Shown here in pieces: positions 1-9,075 of a stretch of 64,000 bases of DNA (within the stretch, counting starts at the first letter, position 1; every line of letters begins with the position of its first letter). The notes under the pieces were generated by a model. The model was given only the letters and a program-made list of their open reading frames with translations. It was not told the DNA's origin and did not search any database. This stretch comes from Anaerolinea thermolimosa (GTDB lineage Bacteria; Chloroflexota; Anaerolineae; Anaerolineales; Anaerolineaceae): contig NZ_DF967965.1 of assembly GCF_001050195.2 (NCBI RefSeq), positions 3,027,327 through 3,091,326 on the forward strand, read 5' to 3'. The translations under genes and the position numbers were made by a program.

Positions 1-6
1 TTTCTG

Positions 7-1206
7 TTAAACCTGATAGTCCACCCGATGTCCCAGACCAGCCGATGGAGAAACTGCCGGGATCACCCCCGAAATCTCCGCATCACGCATGGATTCACCG
101 CGTGCATAAAAAAACCGGCGCGGCGTCTGAGCGAAGTTTTGTTGCTGGCCTGGTTGAGCCTGCGCGTGAACATCGAGATGAGCAAGCTGCACCCCTGCAT
201 CGGCAAGGGTCTGACGTAACTGGTCAATCTGCATTTCAAGCAGCCGTCCGGTGCTGGCCTGATCCGCAAAGACCGTGACACTCACCCCCTGCGCTGTGCT
301 CACCAGGCGCACATCAAGCCCGCCGAGTTCATGAGGGTGAAGCTGTAAACGAATGAAATTCTTCCCACTCTGGATAGAGGCCTCCACAGCCCGCGCCACC
401 TGGTGCACACTTTCAACCAGCGAGGGTTGAACAGGGCTGGATTCAAATCTGGCAGAATGGCCTTCAGTCACAGGTTTTCCGGGCACCTGCGCCATGGTTG
501 CCCCATCGATGGTCGGGGCTTCTTCTCTGAGGCGCTCTTCGGGTTTTACGGACCGGGAGGGGGTCACAGCCTGGGTTGAGGCCTTTACCACTGGCCCGGC
601 CCCTTCGACAGTTCCCTTCCCTGCCTCACCTGTGCCCGACGCCATCCCCGCCAGACCCCCGGAGGGCTGACCACCATCGGCATCCAGCATTTCAATCGCC
701 CGAGAAAACTGATCCGCCACCTGCACCGCCGGTTTTTCCGTCGCGACTGGTTCGGCCTCACCTGCGGCCTCCCCCTCAAGAGGGGCCGCATCCACAGGCT
801 GATCTGGCAAAGGGGAAACTCCCCCGTCAGGCGGGGTTTCGCTCTCCAGACCACCACTCCCCATTATTGAGGAATCTCTTGCTGGCAGGTCATCCACAGC
901 CACCATTGGGGCAGTAGCCGGAAAAACCACCCTCTGCCCCACCGCAATGCCAGCATCTCCAGAAGGATCTACCACCACGGGCGGCATCTCCCCCGGTGGG
1001 GAATCCTGTGGCAGAAACGGCGGCTGGACAATGCCCGGGATAGAAACCGCCTCAGCCTCGGCCTGTTCCTTCTCTTTGGCCTTCAACACCTCCTCAAAGC
1101 TTCCCCCCTCTCCTGTCTCCTCGCTGCGATTTGCCGATCGAGCACTGGAGAGAGGTGAGGCTGAAGCCGGAGAGGCGCGAGCCGGAATGCAAAAGACTTC
1201 GACCAT
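7..1206 (-). CDS. fliK: Flagellar hook-length control protein FliK
   Basis: Controls hook length and the export specificity switch by acting on FlhB. The 399-residue product has a long, low-complexity Pro/Glu/Ala-rich N-terminal two thirds, usual for FliK, and a C-terminal hook-control domain (about residues 265-350) with the hallmark run LQLHPHELGGLDVRL. The ATG at 1206 is preferred over one three codons upstream because an AGGTGA Shine-Dalgarno lies 6-7 nt before it. It overlaps or abuts the end of flgB and is the last gene of the flgC operon within the window. The stop codon is 7 bases from the left edge, so flgD and flgE, which usually follow, would lie outside. Confidence 0.9.
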   Translation of the reverse strand: MVEVFCIPARASPASASPLSSARSANRSEETGEGGSFEEVLKAKEKEQAEAEAVSIPGIVQPPFLPQDSPPGEMPPVVVDPSGDAGIAVGQRVVFPATAPMVAVDDLPARDSSIMGSGGLESETPPDGGVSPLPDQPVDAAPLEGEAAGEAEPVATEKPAVQVADQFSRAIEMLDADGGQPSGGLAGMASGTGEAGKGTVEGAGPVVKASTQAVTPSRSVKPEERLREEAPTIDGATMAQVPGKPVTEGHSARFESSPVQPSLVESVHQVARAVEASIQSGKNFIRLQLHPHELGGLDVRLVSTAQGVSVTVFADQASTGRLLEMQIDQLRQTLADAGVQLAHLDVHAQAQPGQQQNFAQTPRRFFYARGESMRDAEISGVIPAVSPSAGLGHRVDYQV

Positions 1207-1211
1207 ATATA

Positions 1212-1616
1212 TCACCTCGAATTCGCAATCGTCTTAAGCAATTGCAGTTTTTTGCTGACCGACTGGGTAATCGCCTGGTAAGCAATCCCCGCCTCCGACA
1301 TTTCGGTCAGTTCTACATCAATATCCACATTGTTCTGATCGGCCCGAAAACTGCCTCCCGGACGTGCAGACACCTGGTAACCGATCGAGGATGTGGGAGA
1401 GGCCAGATGAGTATGGCTGGTGGTGGTCAGGGGCAGGCTTTTCGTCTTGTTCAAAGCCCGTTTCAGAGCGCTCTCGAAATCAACCTGTTGCGCCTGATAG
1501 CCAGGAGTATCCACATTGGCCAGGTTGCGGCTGATGACCTGCTGACGTAAACTGAGGCCATCCAGAGCCCGCCTGGCCACATCCAGCGCCTGATCAACCA
1601 GAAAAGAAGTGCCCAT
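1212..1616 (-). CDS. flgB: Flagellar basal-body rod protein FlgB
   Basis: Proximal rod subunit, exported by the flagellar type III system. The 134-residue product has the axial-protein N-terminal heptad region with the NLANVDTPGYQ motif and a C-terminal helix ending near VSKKLQLLKTIANSR. The start MGTSF at 1616 is set by this N-terminal motif and by close coupling to the upstream muramidase gene, whose stop is at 1621; the same frame is open further upstream but overlaps that gene. Unusually, flgB does not precede flgC here. It sits about 6.4 kb downstream of flgC, between a lytic transglycosylase gene and fliK. Confidence 0.93.
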   Translation of the reverse strand: MGTSFLVDQALDVARRALDGLSLRQQVISRNLANVDTPGYQAQQVDFESALKRALNKTKSLPLTTTSHTHLASPTSSIGYQVSARPGGSFRADQNNVDIDVELTEMSEAGIAYQAITQSVSKKLQLLKTIANSR

Positions 1617-1620
1617 GCTT

Positions 1621-2193
1621 TCACCTCTGCCATTCGTTATAGGATTCGTACAAACCCAGAACCCGTTGCACGTACACCTGAGTTTCCCGATATGGCGGAA
1701 CCCCCTGATACCGGTCAACTGCCCCCGGCCCCGCATTATAGGCCGCCAGTGCCAGACGAACATCACCCTGATAACGCCTGAGCAAACCGCTCAGAAAGCG
1801 CACTCCGCCATCGATGTTCTGAGCCGGGTCGTACGGATCAGCAACGCCCAATCCGCGCGCGGTTCCCGGCATGAGCTGCATCAGCCCCATCGCCCCGGCA
1901 GATGAGGTTGCCCTTGGGTTGAAGTTCGATTCCGCCTTAATCACCGCCTGAACCAGCACCGGATTCACGCCATATTTCTCTGCCGCCTGCTGGATCAGGC
2001 TGGCAAAATCGCCGCTGGCCTGAGGCGTTCTGGTGGAAGAGCTGTCGCCAGAGGCCCTGGCCTTTGCAAGTGCAGATGGACGATTTTCTTCACCCTGCGA
2101 CACCTTTTCCAGCAGGCGTTGCATCAGCTCAAAGGTGAGCCGGGTAATCACCGCGTTAAATTGACCTGTAAAAATAGCATCGTTTATGGGCAT
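1621..2193 (-). CDS. Lytic transglycosylase (SLT domain), flagellar rod-associated
   Basis: A 190-residue Slt70/goose-lysozyme-type lytic transglycosylase. The SLT domain covers about residues 65-185 with the catalytic Glu88 in AESNFNP, followed by the [14 protein letters not shown] signature and a late AYNAGPGAV motif. There is no obvious signal peptide; the N-terminal 60 residues are polar, so export could use the flagellar apparatus. A GGAG Shine-Dalgarno sits 6 nt before the ATG and the gene abuts fliJ. Position between fliJ and flgB suggests local peptidoglycan opening for rod growth, the job done by the FlgJ muramidase domain elsewhere; this role is inferred. Confidence 0.88.
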   Translation of the reverse strand: MPINDAIFTGQFNAVITRLTFELMQRLLEKVSQGEENRPSALAKARASGDSSSTRTPQASGDFASLIQQAAEKYGVNPVLVQAVIKAESNFNPRATSSAGAMGLMQLMPGTARGLGVADPYDPAQNIDGGVRFLSGLLRRYQGDVRLALAAYNAGPGAVDRYQGVPPYRETQVYVQRVLGLYESYNEWQR

Positions 2194-2646
2194 TTAAATC
2201 TCCTGATAACGCTGACGGAACGCCTGCGCGATATAAAGATCATCCTGGAAGGCCATTTCCACCCTGGCCTGTTCAGCCTGGTAAGCCTCCAGGCGTTTTC
2301 TCCGAAGAATCTGCAAGGTTTCTTCCTCCTGCCGGGCAGCCACCAGATCTCTACGCTTTTTTTCGATCTGCATTTCCAGCCGGGATAATTCCTCCTTGAC
2401 CGTTTCCATGCGCTCTCCCACAACGCGAAGATCGTCGTGCAAGACTCGAATCTTGAAAAGGTCTATCTCCCCTTGCTGGGCCTCAACCAGCTGGTTCATT
2501 AGCCCCTTTTGCGTTTCACACAGTCCGGCAAGCAGGTTTTGAGCGTTCAACTGCATGGCAAGCAATCGCCCCAGCTCAATTTCCAGAGCCTCTACCCGGT
2601 TATGTCTGACATCCAGCACACTTTGTAAACTGAAAGCAGGAGGCAT
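2194..2646 (-). CDS. fliJ: Flagellar export protein FliJ
   Basis: Predicted coiled-coil stalk of the FliI ATPase, helping couple ATP hydrolysis to export and escort late chaperones. The 150-residue product is almost wholly charged alpha-helix with heptad patterning and begins PPAFSLQSVLDVRHNRVE, the typical FliJ opening (short hydrophobic stretch, then LQxVLxxR). Of two in-frame ATGs, the second (2646) is better spaced from AAGGAG. Directly follows fliI and precedes the lytic transglycosylase gene. Sequence conservation in FliJ is low, so the assignment relies on length, helix content and position. Confidence 0.88.
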   Translation of the reverse strand: MPPAFSLQSVLDVRHNRVEALEIELGRLLAMQLNAQNLLAGLCETQKGLMNQLVEAQQGEIDLFKIRVLHDDLRVVGERMETVKEELSRLEMQIEKKRRDLVAARQEEETLQILRRKRLEAYQAEQARVEMAFQDDLYIAQAFRQRYQEI

Positions 2647-2669
2647 AGACATCTCTCCTTATCCAAATT

Positions 2670-4004
2670 TCACCCTTCGGCTCCATCCACCCCGTTCGCG
2701 AAGCGCAGAAAATCCAGGGTTTCTTCCATAGAACTGACCTCATCTCGACCCTGCTGTAAGAATGCGGTCAGATTGGGCATCACCTGAATGGCCAGATCAA
2801 TATTCGGGTCTGTACCGGTTACATAGGCACCAATATTGATCAGGTCACGTGCCTTTTCGTAGGTGGCCAGGTGTTTCCGCGCATTGGCCGCCAGCCCCAG
2901 GTGTTCTTTGCTGACCAGAGCCGGCATCACACGGCTGACGCTGTTTAGCACATCGATCGCCGGGTAGTGATTGCGCGCCGCCAGGGTGCGGCTGAGGATG
3001 ATGTGCCCATCCAGAATGCCACGTACAGCATCACAGATAGGTTCATTGAAGTCATCTCCTTCAACCAGCACGGTAAAGAAGCCGGTAATCGAGCCTCGTT
3101 CACTGCGCCCGGCGCGTTCAAGCAGGCGCGGCAGCATGGCGAAGACCGAAGGGGTATACCCCTTGCTGGCAGGCGGTTCACCAATGGACAGGCCAATTTC
3201 GCGTTGAGCCATGGCATAACGGGTCACCGAGTCCATCATAAACGTCACATCCATGCCGCAATCCCGGAAGTATTCGGCAATGGTCATCGCCACCGAGGCC
3301 GCTTTGAGCCGAACCAGAGCAGGCTGGTCGGATGTAGAGACCACCACCACCGAGTTTCTCAGGCCCTCTTCACCCAGGTCGCGCTCCAGGAATTCACGAA
3401 CCTCCCGCCCGCGTTCCCCGATCAACGCAATCACCGACACATCACTGCGAGCATTCCGGGCAATCGACCCAAGCAGGGTGGACTTTCCAACCCCAGACCC
3501 GGCAAAAATCCCCATACGTTGACCCTTACCACAGGTCAGCATCCCATCGATCACGCGCACACCCGTCACCAGTGGATCGACCACAGGCGGCCGGCGAAAC
3601 GGATGAGGTGCAGGACGATTTGTGGAGGCCCACTCCACAGCTTCCAGAGGGCCACCGCCATCTATCGGCTGACCGAGCCCATCGAGCACACGCCCCAGCA
3701 GAGAATGCCCCACAGGCGCCTTGAAAGCTTTAGAAACCGGGATAACCGTACTGTCTGGCTTAATCCCCTCCAGTCCACCCAGAGGCATCAACAGCAGCCG
3801 ATCATTGCGAAACCCGATCACCTCAGCCAGCAAAGGGCGGGCCTCTCCGGTGTGAATTTCGCAAACCTCACCGATCTGACAGTTCAAGCCAATGACCTCC
3901 ACCGTCAGGCCAATCACCTGTACCACTCGCCCGGAGACAACCACCGGGTTCAGATGTGCCAGACGCGTCATAAAGCGTGTCAGATCAGGGAGTTGTGTAT
4001 CCAT
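2670..4004 (-). CDS. fliI: Flagellum-specific ATPase FliI
   Basis: AAA/F1-type ATPase of the flagellar type III export apparatus, 444 residues, normal length. Walker A is GSGVGKST at residues 169-176, followed by the [13 protein letters not shown] motif and the Walker B region with [20 protein letters not shown]. The N-terminal beta-barrel and C-terminal helical domain are present. The start overlaps the fliH stop by one base (TAATG), indicating translational coupling. FliI works with FliH and FliJ, encoded on either side. Confidence 0.98.
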   Translation of the reverse strand: MDTQLPDLTRFMTRLAHLNPVVVSGRVVQVIGLTVEVIGLNCQIGEVCEIHTGEARPLLAEVIGFRNDRLLLMPLGGLEGIKPDSTVIPVSKAFKAPVGHSLLGRVLDGLGQPIDGGGPLEAVEWASTNRPAPHPFRRPPVVDPLVTGVRVIDGMLTCGKGQRMGIFAGSGVGKSTLLGSIARNARSDVSVIALIGERGREVREFLERDLGEEGLRNSVVVVSTSDQPALVRLKAASVAMTIAEYFRDCGMDVTFMMDSVTRYAMAQREIGLSIGEPPASKGYTPSVFAMLPRLLERAGRSERGSITGFFTVLVEGDDFNEPICDAVRGILDGHIILSRTLAARNHYPAIDVLNSVSRVMPALVSKEHLGLAANARKHLATYEKARDLINIGAYVTGTDPNIDLAIQVMPNLTAFLQQGRDEVSSMEETLDFLRFANGVDGAEG

Positions 4005-4939
4005 TAATGGCCTTCCTCTACCGGTTCGTCCTGCTCATCAAAGACCTTCAGCACAGCATCGAGCTGGGTTTCTATCCGGGCATCCACGCTCCCCATGGCA
4101 CCCTGGATGTAACAACCGCCCGGTTTAATTCCGGCTGAGGGGATAATCTGAATCCGGTTTCCGGTGCGTAATTCCTGGTTTTCACGCCAGGCCGCTTCCA
4201 GCTTCTCTGAGTCTGCCGGGTTAAGGTACAGGGTCAGATCTCCCAGTGAACGGGCATTTTCCATCGCCCGTTCCAGGTTGGCCTGTAAAAGATGGCTATC
4301 CAGTTCTAAGCCGTTTCCAAACATGGAACGGGCAATCTGACGCACCAGTTCAACCACCAGAGGCTCGCTTTGCGCCAGCATTCGGACACGCCATTCATTC
4401 ACCTCCTCTACCGTCGCTCTGGCCGATTCAATGGCTGAGCGTGCCTCAGCCATTGCCTGTTCCTGTCCCCTGCGGTATCCTTCCTCCACCGCCTGTTGAA
4501 TCTCTGCCTGAGCCTGTGCCATCCGTTCGTCTGCCAATCGCTCTGCCTGGAGGATGATTTCTTCAGCCCGCGCACGTGCCTGGCCAAGCATCTCCAGAAT
4601 TTCATTCTGGGCATCCGCCTCACTGGTAAGCGACAGGGGTGATCTTTCTTCCAGATCGGGGCGGCCAGCTTCTTCCGTGTCTGGCTCCCAATCCATCACC
4701 TCAAAAGGCAAAGTCTGGACCAGTTCCTCGGGGGTCCAAACGCTCACCTGCGGCTCCAGCGACGCCGGGTAGAGCACACCCCCGGCGGTCTGTACACGCC
4801 GCGGCCCACAAAAGAGGGCGAGAATCTCCTCCACCTGCACTTCCTGTTCAGAACCCGAAGGCCCGTTCAGGTCCAATGGCTCCCAGGCCTGCATTTCATC
4901 TCCTGCCGCCCTGCGAATCACCCTACTGGATGATCTCAT
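4004..4939 (-). CDS. fliH: Flagellar assembly protein FliH
   Basis: Regulator/stator of the FliI ATPase. The 311-residue product has a poorly conserved N-terminal part of about 120 residues, a central coiled coil rich in Ala/Glu/Arg ([20 protein letters not shown]), and a C-terminal FliH/V-ATPase-E-like domain (about 190-300). A strong GGAGGAG Shine-Dalgarno sits 5 nt before the ATG, inside the end of fliG, with which it overlaps by 17 nt; its stop overlaps fliI. Somewhat longer than the common 220-270 residues because of the N-terminal extension. Confidence 0.93.
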   Translation of the reverse strand: MRSSSRVIRRAAGDEMQAWEPLDLNGPSGSEQEVQVEEILALFCGPRRVQTAGGVLYPASLEPQVSVWTPEELVQTLPFEVMDWEPDTEEAGRPDLEERSPLSLTSEADAQNEILEMLGQARARAEEIILQAERLADERMAQAQAEIQQAVEEGYRRGQEQAMAEARSAIESARATVEEVNEWRVRMLAQSEPLVVELVRQIARSMFGNGLELDSHLLQANLERAMENARSLGDLTLYLNPADSEKLEAAWRENQELRTGNRIQIIPSAGIKPGGCYIQGAMGSVDARIETQLDAVLKVFDEQDEPVEEGH

Positions 4940-5942
4940 ATTCTCCTCCGCCGCCGATTACAATCTCCCCCGCCTCTTCCAGAGCGCGTACCGCATCCAC
5001 AATCTTGCGCTGGGCGGCATACACGTTTTTCGCCAGCTGCGGCCCGAGGATTTCGATCTCTTCCTTCAGGTTTTCGCGCGCCCGTTCGGAAAGGTTGCTG
5101 TAAATTTTCTCCTTAAGCCGTTCAGGCGCCGCTTTAAGGGCCATCGCCAGGTCGGCCTTGTTGATATCTCGCAATACACGCTGGATAGCGCGATCATCCA
5201 GCTTGGCCAGATCGTCAAACGTGAACATATTGGCGCGGATCTCTTCCACCAGTTTGGGATTGGTCGTTTCCAGCGCTTCAAAAATCGTCTTCTGCACCCC
5301 CCGGTCTACCTGGTTGAGCATCTTGACCAGAAAAGAAACCCCACCCGTGGCACGAAAATCAGCTTCGCTGATCACCCGTGAAAGCTTGTTTTTCAAGTTG
5401 CGTTCCACCACCTGCACCACCTGCGGTGAAACCCGGTCCATCATTGCCAGACGCAGGGTGACCTCGATTTGCAGTTCTTTGGGCATGTTGGTAAGGATAT
5501 CAGCCGCTACCTTTGCCTCAAGGTAAGAGAGTACCAGGGCAATCGTCTGAGGCATCTCATCCTGCAGTAAGGCGGCCACTTCCTGCGGATTGGCGTTGCG
5601 CAACATTTCAAAGGACGACATCTGCTGGTGCACCGAGATGCGCTCGAGGATCTCGGCCCCGCGCCTTGGCCCTACCGCCCGCGCCAGAAGTTGCCGGCTG
5701 TACTCCACCCCGCCCCCACGCAGGGTGTTATCGGCTGCACTGAACTCGCAGGCTTCTTCAAGGGCCGCCGACCGCACTTCGGGAGGAATGGGGCCTGTGC
5801 GCCCCAAAGCCAGCAGCACGCGTTCAATTTCAGCCTCGGTCAGATATTGCAGCACCTTGGAGGATAAATCGACCCCCAGACCGAGCAACACTGCACAGGC
5901 CTTATCAATGCCACTCACCGGCCCATTCATCGAATCAGCCAT
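4923..5942 (-). CDS. fliG: Flagellar motor switch protein FliG
   Basis: C-ring protein that transmits torque from the MotA/B stator and binds FliF and FliM. All three domains are visible: N-terminal FliF-binding domain (KACAVLLGLGVDLSSKVLQ), middle FliM-binding domain, and C-terminal torque domain with the charged helix (FTFDDLAKLDDRAIQRVLRD). I chose the ATG at 5942, which overlaps the fliF stop and gives 339 residues, the usual length; further ATGs at 5960 and 5930 are possible. Same operon as fliF and fliH. Confidence 0.96.
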   Translation of the reverse strand: MADSMNGPVSGIDKACAVLLGLGVDLSSKVLQYLTEAEIERVLLALGRTGPIPPEVRSAALEEACEFSAADNTLRGGGVEYSRQLLARAVGPRRGAEILERISVHQQMSSFEMLRNANPQEVAALLQDEMPQTIALVLSYLEAKVAADILTNMPKELQIEVTLRLAMMDRVSPQVVQVVERNLKNKLSRVISEADFRATGGVSFLVKMLNQVDRGVQKTIFEALETTNPKLVEEIRANMFTFDDLAKLDDRAIQRVLRDINKADLAMALKAAPERLKEKIYSNLSERARENLKEEIEILGPQLAKNVYAAQRKIVDAVRALEEAGEIVIGGGGEYEIIQ

Positions 5943-7647
5943 TGCGCTTCTCGTCCTCACTCAACCAGATTTGAATGATCTCTGCCACCGTCGCCGGATT
6001 CTCCTCGGCCAGTTTCGAGATGACTTTGGCGCGTTCCTCATCCTCGGGATTGGTGGTATGCCGGGCGCGCGGTTTCGAAATTTCTACCAGCACATCCTGT
6101 TCAGCCTGCGTAACCTGCCGGGGCTGTCCTGCAGGAAGTCCACCCATGCCCTGAGATTGCGACAGGCCAGCTTCGATTTGCGCCATAGGCGAGGCAGCTC
6201 CCGCCCCGATCGCGGCGGTACCGGGCTGTGCCAGCGCCGCTACTTCACTCACCGGCCTGAGGATGGGCTGCCAGGCCGCACGAGAAGCAAGGCGCAGATT
6301 GCGCATCAGCCGTGAGAAATACCACAGCAATCCGATCAATACGATCACCCCAAGTGCAATACTGCCGATGCGGAAGTACCATTCCGTTTGCGCCGCCTTC
6401 GAATATTCAGCATTTTGTTGTTCAGCGTAGGTGTGATCAAAAGCCATGGACTCCACCACCACCTGATCACCCCGCGCCTCATCGATGCCTGCCGCCGCCG
6501 CCACAGCTGCTTTGATGGTTGCCAGTTGTCCGGCATCGGTGACGTTATCCACCATTACCGAGACGCTCACCCGTGAAATCCGGCCCGGGGTGATGATTTC
6601 TTTCGACTGCACCTGGCTGATTTCATAGTTAATCGTTTCTTCACTGCGCGAATAAATCACACCGGGCTGGGGAGTCCCCGTTAGCTGAGGCACCGGCGTG
6701 GGCAGGTTCGAAGCCGCCCCGGGAACACCTCCGCTCACTGCGCTATCGGTGTTGTAGCTTTCATTGATCTTTTGAGAACTGCGTACTGCCACCGGCGTCG
6801 GATCAAATGTATTTGACGTCACTTCACGGTGCGACCAATCCATAGCCACTGCCGCCTGAACTGTAGAGCGGTTGGGGCCAAGGATTTTATCCAGCATCGA
6901 CTGTACCCGTCTGCGCACTTCAGCGGCGGCCTGGGCTTCAGCGGCACGCTGGCTATCACTCTGGGCGGCGGCATTGGCCAGGTCGTCGTTCCCCCCGCTG
7001 GAAAGCATATTGCCCTCGGTATCCACCACCACCACATTCTCGGGCTGCAGGCCTTCTACACTGCTGGCCACCAGGTGGGTGATGGCCCGCACCTGAGCCA
7101 TCTCGATATTGCGCCCCGGTTTGACCTTGAGCGTCACCGAGGCCGTGGTGGGCGCCTGGTCGCTGACCAGGAGCGACTTCTCCGGGGTTACCACATGCAC
7201 CCGCACGCTTTCAATCGACTCAATACTGCCAATGGTGCGCTCCAGTTCCCCTTCCAGTGCACGCTGATAATTAACCCGCTGGGTAAATTCGGTCATTCCA
7301 AGAGTGTTCTGACTGAAAAGCTCATAACCCACCGTGCTCGACTTGGGTAGACCCTCCCGCGCCATGCGCAACCGCACATCGTAAACCTTATCCGAGCGAA
7401 CCAGGATCGTCCCGCTATCTCTGAGCCGATAATCAATGCCATTTTCTTCAAGCTTCTGGACGATTTGCCCGGCATCCGCCTCGCTGAGGCCGCTGAAGGC
7501 CACCGAGTAGGTGGGTGTATTTGCCCACTGGATTAATGTAGGGATGAGAATCGCGGCAGCCAGCAAAAGGGTAATCGTCACAATCCGCTGGGATTTGGAT
7601 GTCTTTTTCCAGTAATTCAAGAATTGTGTTTGCAGTGACGCGAACAT
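5935..7647 (-). CDS. fliF: Flagellar MS-ring protein FliF
   Basis: Forms the membrane MS-ring on which the rotor and export gate are built. 570 residues: N-terminal TM (about 22-42), the YscJ-like ring-building motif domain (YSVAFSGLSEADAGQIVQKL), a periplasmic/extracytoplasmic domain ending near residue 420, a second TM (about residues 430-450, IGSIALGVIVLIGLLWYF) and a C-terminal FliG-binding tail (EDEERAKVISKLAEENPATVAEIIQIWL). Located between fliE and fliG as in most bacteria. Confidence 0.98.
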   Translation of the reverse strand: MFASLQTQFLNYWKKTSKSQRIVTITLLLAAAILIPTLIQWANTPTYSVAFSGLSEADAGQIVQKLEENGIDYRLRDSGTILVRSDKVYDVRLRMAREGLPKSSTVGYELFSQNTLGMTEFTQRVNYQRALEGELERTIGSIESIESVRVHVVTPEKSLLVSDQAPTTASVTLKVKPGRNIEMAQVRAITHLVASSVEGLQPENVVVVDTEGNMLSSGGNDDLANAAAQSDSQRAAEAQAAAEVRRRVQSMLDKILGPNRSTVQAAVAMDWSHREVTSNTFDPTPVAVRSSQKINESYNTDSAVSGGVPGAASNLPTPVPQLTGTPQPGVIYSRSEETINYEISQVQSKEIITPGRISRVSVSVMVDNVTDAGQLATIKAAVAAAAGIDEARGDQVVVESMAFDHTYAEQQNAEYSKAAQTEWYFRIGSIALGVIVLIGLLWYFSRLMRNLRLASRAAWQPILRPVSEVAALAQPGTAAIGAGAASPMAQIEAGLSQSQGMGGLPAGQPRQVTQAEQDVLVEISKPRARHTTNPEDEERAKVISKLAEENPATVAEIIQIWLSEDEKRNG

Positions 7648-7662
7648 CCCGGCTTACCCCTC

Positions 7663-7968
7663 TTAAATTTGCATACGCATGATTTCACGATAGGCTTCTA
7701 CGAGCCTGTCCCGGATCGCCAGCGCCACCCTGAAATTGACGTCATTTTCTTCCAGCCCGATCATCACCTGGTGCAAATCAACATTCTCTCCCAGCGAAAG
7801 TTTTTCCACCAGCGTGTCAGCATTTTGTTGTGATTGATCGAGAGCCGAGAGAACCTGTTCAAAAGATAAGGGCTCTTTCGCGGCAGAAACCGGTGTAGCA
7901 GTCCTGGCTACTGCACCCGCCTCTTGCACCGATGTCAGGTTGATGGGAGGAATCGGAGAGATAGTCAT
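7663..7968 (-). CDS. fliE: Flagellar hook-basal body protein FliE
   Basis: Adapter between the MS-ring and the proximal rod, 101 residues, standard length. The C-terminal region (SFEQVLSALDQSQQNADTLV... and VNFRVALAIRDRLVEAYREIMRMQI) is the FliE signature. Follows flgC by 6 nt and precedes fliF by 15 nt, the usual flgC-fliE-fliF order. Confidence 0.96.
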   Translation of the reverse strand: MTISPIPPINLTSVQEAGAVARTATPVSAAKEPLSFEQVLSALDQSQQNADTLVEKLSLGENVDLHQVMIGLEENDVNFRVALAIRDRLVEAYREIMRMQI

Positions 7969-7974
7969 ACCACG

Positions 7975-8421
7975 TTACCTCGCAATATCCAGAGCTTTCA
8001 AGGCCATGCGTTTCGCCGCCTCGATCACCATCAGATTGGCTTCGTACGAACGGGTTGCCGAAAGCATATTGGTCATCTCAACAACCGGATTGACATTGGG
8101 ATAAGTCACATACCCACTGGCATCCGCATCGGGGTGAGTCGGATCATAAATTCGCTCACCCGGCTGGGTATCGGTGGTGATCTGTGCCACACGTACCCCG
8201 CCCTGCACGGTTTGCGGGTCTCCGCGTCTGGCCGCAAGAAAGGCTGGCAGGAAAGAAGGACGGCCCTCGGCGGCAAACACCACATCCTGACGTTGATAGG
8301 GACCGCCCTCAGCCGTGCGGGTGGTCTGTGCATTGGCAATATTGTTCGCAATCACATCCAGCCGCAACCGCTGAGCCAGCAATCCCGAAGCACCGATTCG
8401 TAAAGAGTCCCAAAAGCTCAT
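7975..8421 (-). CDS. flgC: Flagellar basal-body rod protein FlgC
   Basis: Proximal rod subunit, 148 residues. It shows the axial N-terminal motif (RLRLDVIANNIANAQTTRT) and the FlgC C-terminal helix (NPVVEMTNMLSATRSYEANLMVIEAAKRMALKAL, of which only parts are quoted as the signature). First gene of a ten-gene operon that ends with fliK. The partner gene flgB, normally immediately upstream, is absent here and is placed late in the same operon. A box-array promoter (8446-8511) lies 25 nt upstream of the ATG. Confidence 0.96.
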   Translation of the reverse strand: MSFWDSLRIGASGLLAQRLRLDVIANNIANAQTTRTAEGGPYQRQDVVFAAEGRPSFLPAFLAARRGDPQTVQGGVRVAQITTDTQPGERIYDPTHPDADASGYVTYPNVNPVVEMTNMLSATRSYEANLMVIEAAKRMALKALDIAR

Positions 8422-8445
8422 AACGTCACTCCTGTACCTGCAGGG

Positions 8446-8511
8446 ATAGTATCATGTTCAAAAAAGGGGGGCTGTAAAGACGAGATGAACTTCCAATAAA
8501 AATCGCGTAAG
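8446..8511 (-). promoter_or_regulatory. flgC operon promoter with 11-bp TTTAC-type box array
   Basis: Seen on minus: TTTACA (8473-8478), 21 nt, then TACTAT (8446-8451), 25 nt before the flgC ATG. Three more boxes lie upstream at exact 11-bp steps: TTCAT (8485), TTTAT (8496), CTTAC (8507). No -35 hexamer at normal spacing. The -10 hexamer matches 4 of 6. The same arrangement recurs before other units in this window, which is the main support. Confidence 0.6.
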
Positions 8512-8520
8512 AATCTTAAT

Positions 8521-8545
8521 GCGCCGGTGCATAATGCACCGGCGC
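8521..8545 (-). terminator. Hairpin after fliS, intrinsic terminator-like
   Basis: Perfect 11-bp inverted repeat (arms 8521-8531 and 8535-8545, GCGCCGGTGCA) with a 3-nt loop, followed on minus by an A/T-rich ATTAAGATTCTT. It lies 48 nt after the fliS stop and directly before the flgC box array, so it should end the fliS transcript. Being a near-perfect palindrome it could act in both directions. Confidence 0.65.
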
Positions 8546-8593
8546 ATGCGTCGGTAAAAGCTACCACTAAAATCGATTTATACCATCATCCGT

Positions 8594-8965
8594 TCAGGCG
8601 GCAGCACCTGCCGATTGATAGCTCATGGAGGTTACCGTCACTGCCGGGCGGCTGGATAGTTGAGCCTCCGCGGTCTTCCAGGCGTCACGGAGTTCGCGCA
8701 GGGTGTGCGCCGCCGACTGATAATCACCACTGCGGATGCAATCCAGGCACCACTGATAGAGGCGAAACAGTCCAGTGGCAACTTCCGGGTAGTCAAAATT
8801 GAGTGCGTCGCGCAATACGCCGATCGTCTTGACGGCCCTGGCAAAATCCTGCTGTTCACAGGCGCGTATGGCCAGGTCATAGGCCATGACCACCAGCCGG
8901 ATGGGGCTGGCCCCCATCACATCCTGTTGACGGTATTCCTGGTTCCGGTAAGGTGTCTGGTACAT
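8594..8965 (-). CDS. fliS: Flagellin export chaperone FliS
   Basis: Cytoplasmic chaperone that keeps flagellin unpolymerised before export. 123 residues; opens MYQTPYRNQEYRQQDVMGAS, followed by the diagnostic SPIRLVVMAYDLAIRACEQQ helix. Preceded by its own sigma-28-type promoter (9021-9047) and followed by a hairpin terminator, so it can be transcribed separately from fliD-flaG. Good AGGAGA Shine-Dalgarno before the ATG. Confidence 0.95.
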   Translation of the reverse strand: MYQTPYRNQEYRQQDVMGASPIRLVVMAYDLAIRACEQQDFARAVKTIGVLRDALNFDYPEVATGLFRLYQWCLDCIRSGDYQSAAHTLRELRDAWKTAEAQLSSRPAVTVTSMSYQSAGAAA

Positions 8966-9020
8966 CGAAATTCTCCTCTCGAACCGTGCAGTGTTTCGTT
9001 GATCGCTCTTGATATGGCTA

Positions 9021-9047
9021 TTCTCGGTCGTTAACCGTACATCTTGA
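9021..9047 (-). promoter_or_regulatory. Sigma-28 (FliA) promoter of fliS
   Basis: On minus: TCAA (9044-9047), 15 nt, ACCGAGAA (9021-9028). This matches the sigma-28 form TAAA-N15-GCCGATAA at 3 of 4 and 6 of 8 positions with exact spacing, 56 nt before the fliS ATG. Two TTTAC-type boxes (TTTAC 9058-9062, TTAAG 9069-9073) lie 11 bp apart just upstream of the -35. Confidence 0.65.
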
Positions 9048-9075
9048 GGCAGGCGGCGTAAAAATCATCTTAATT

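Noticed and set aside
2967..4007. 346-codon open frame on plus opposite fliI
   Set aside because: Antisense shadow of the conserved fliI; no family resemblance and no Shine-Dalgarno. Arises from GC-rich codon usage.
8422..8593. Sigma-54-type promoter before flgC
   Set aside because: No GG-N10-GC (TGGCA-N7-TTGC) match was found here or before other operons; the box-array form fits better.
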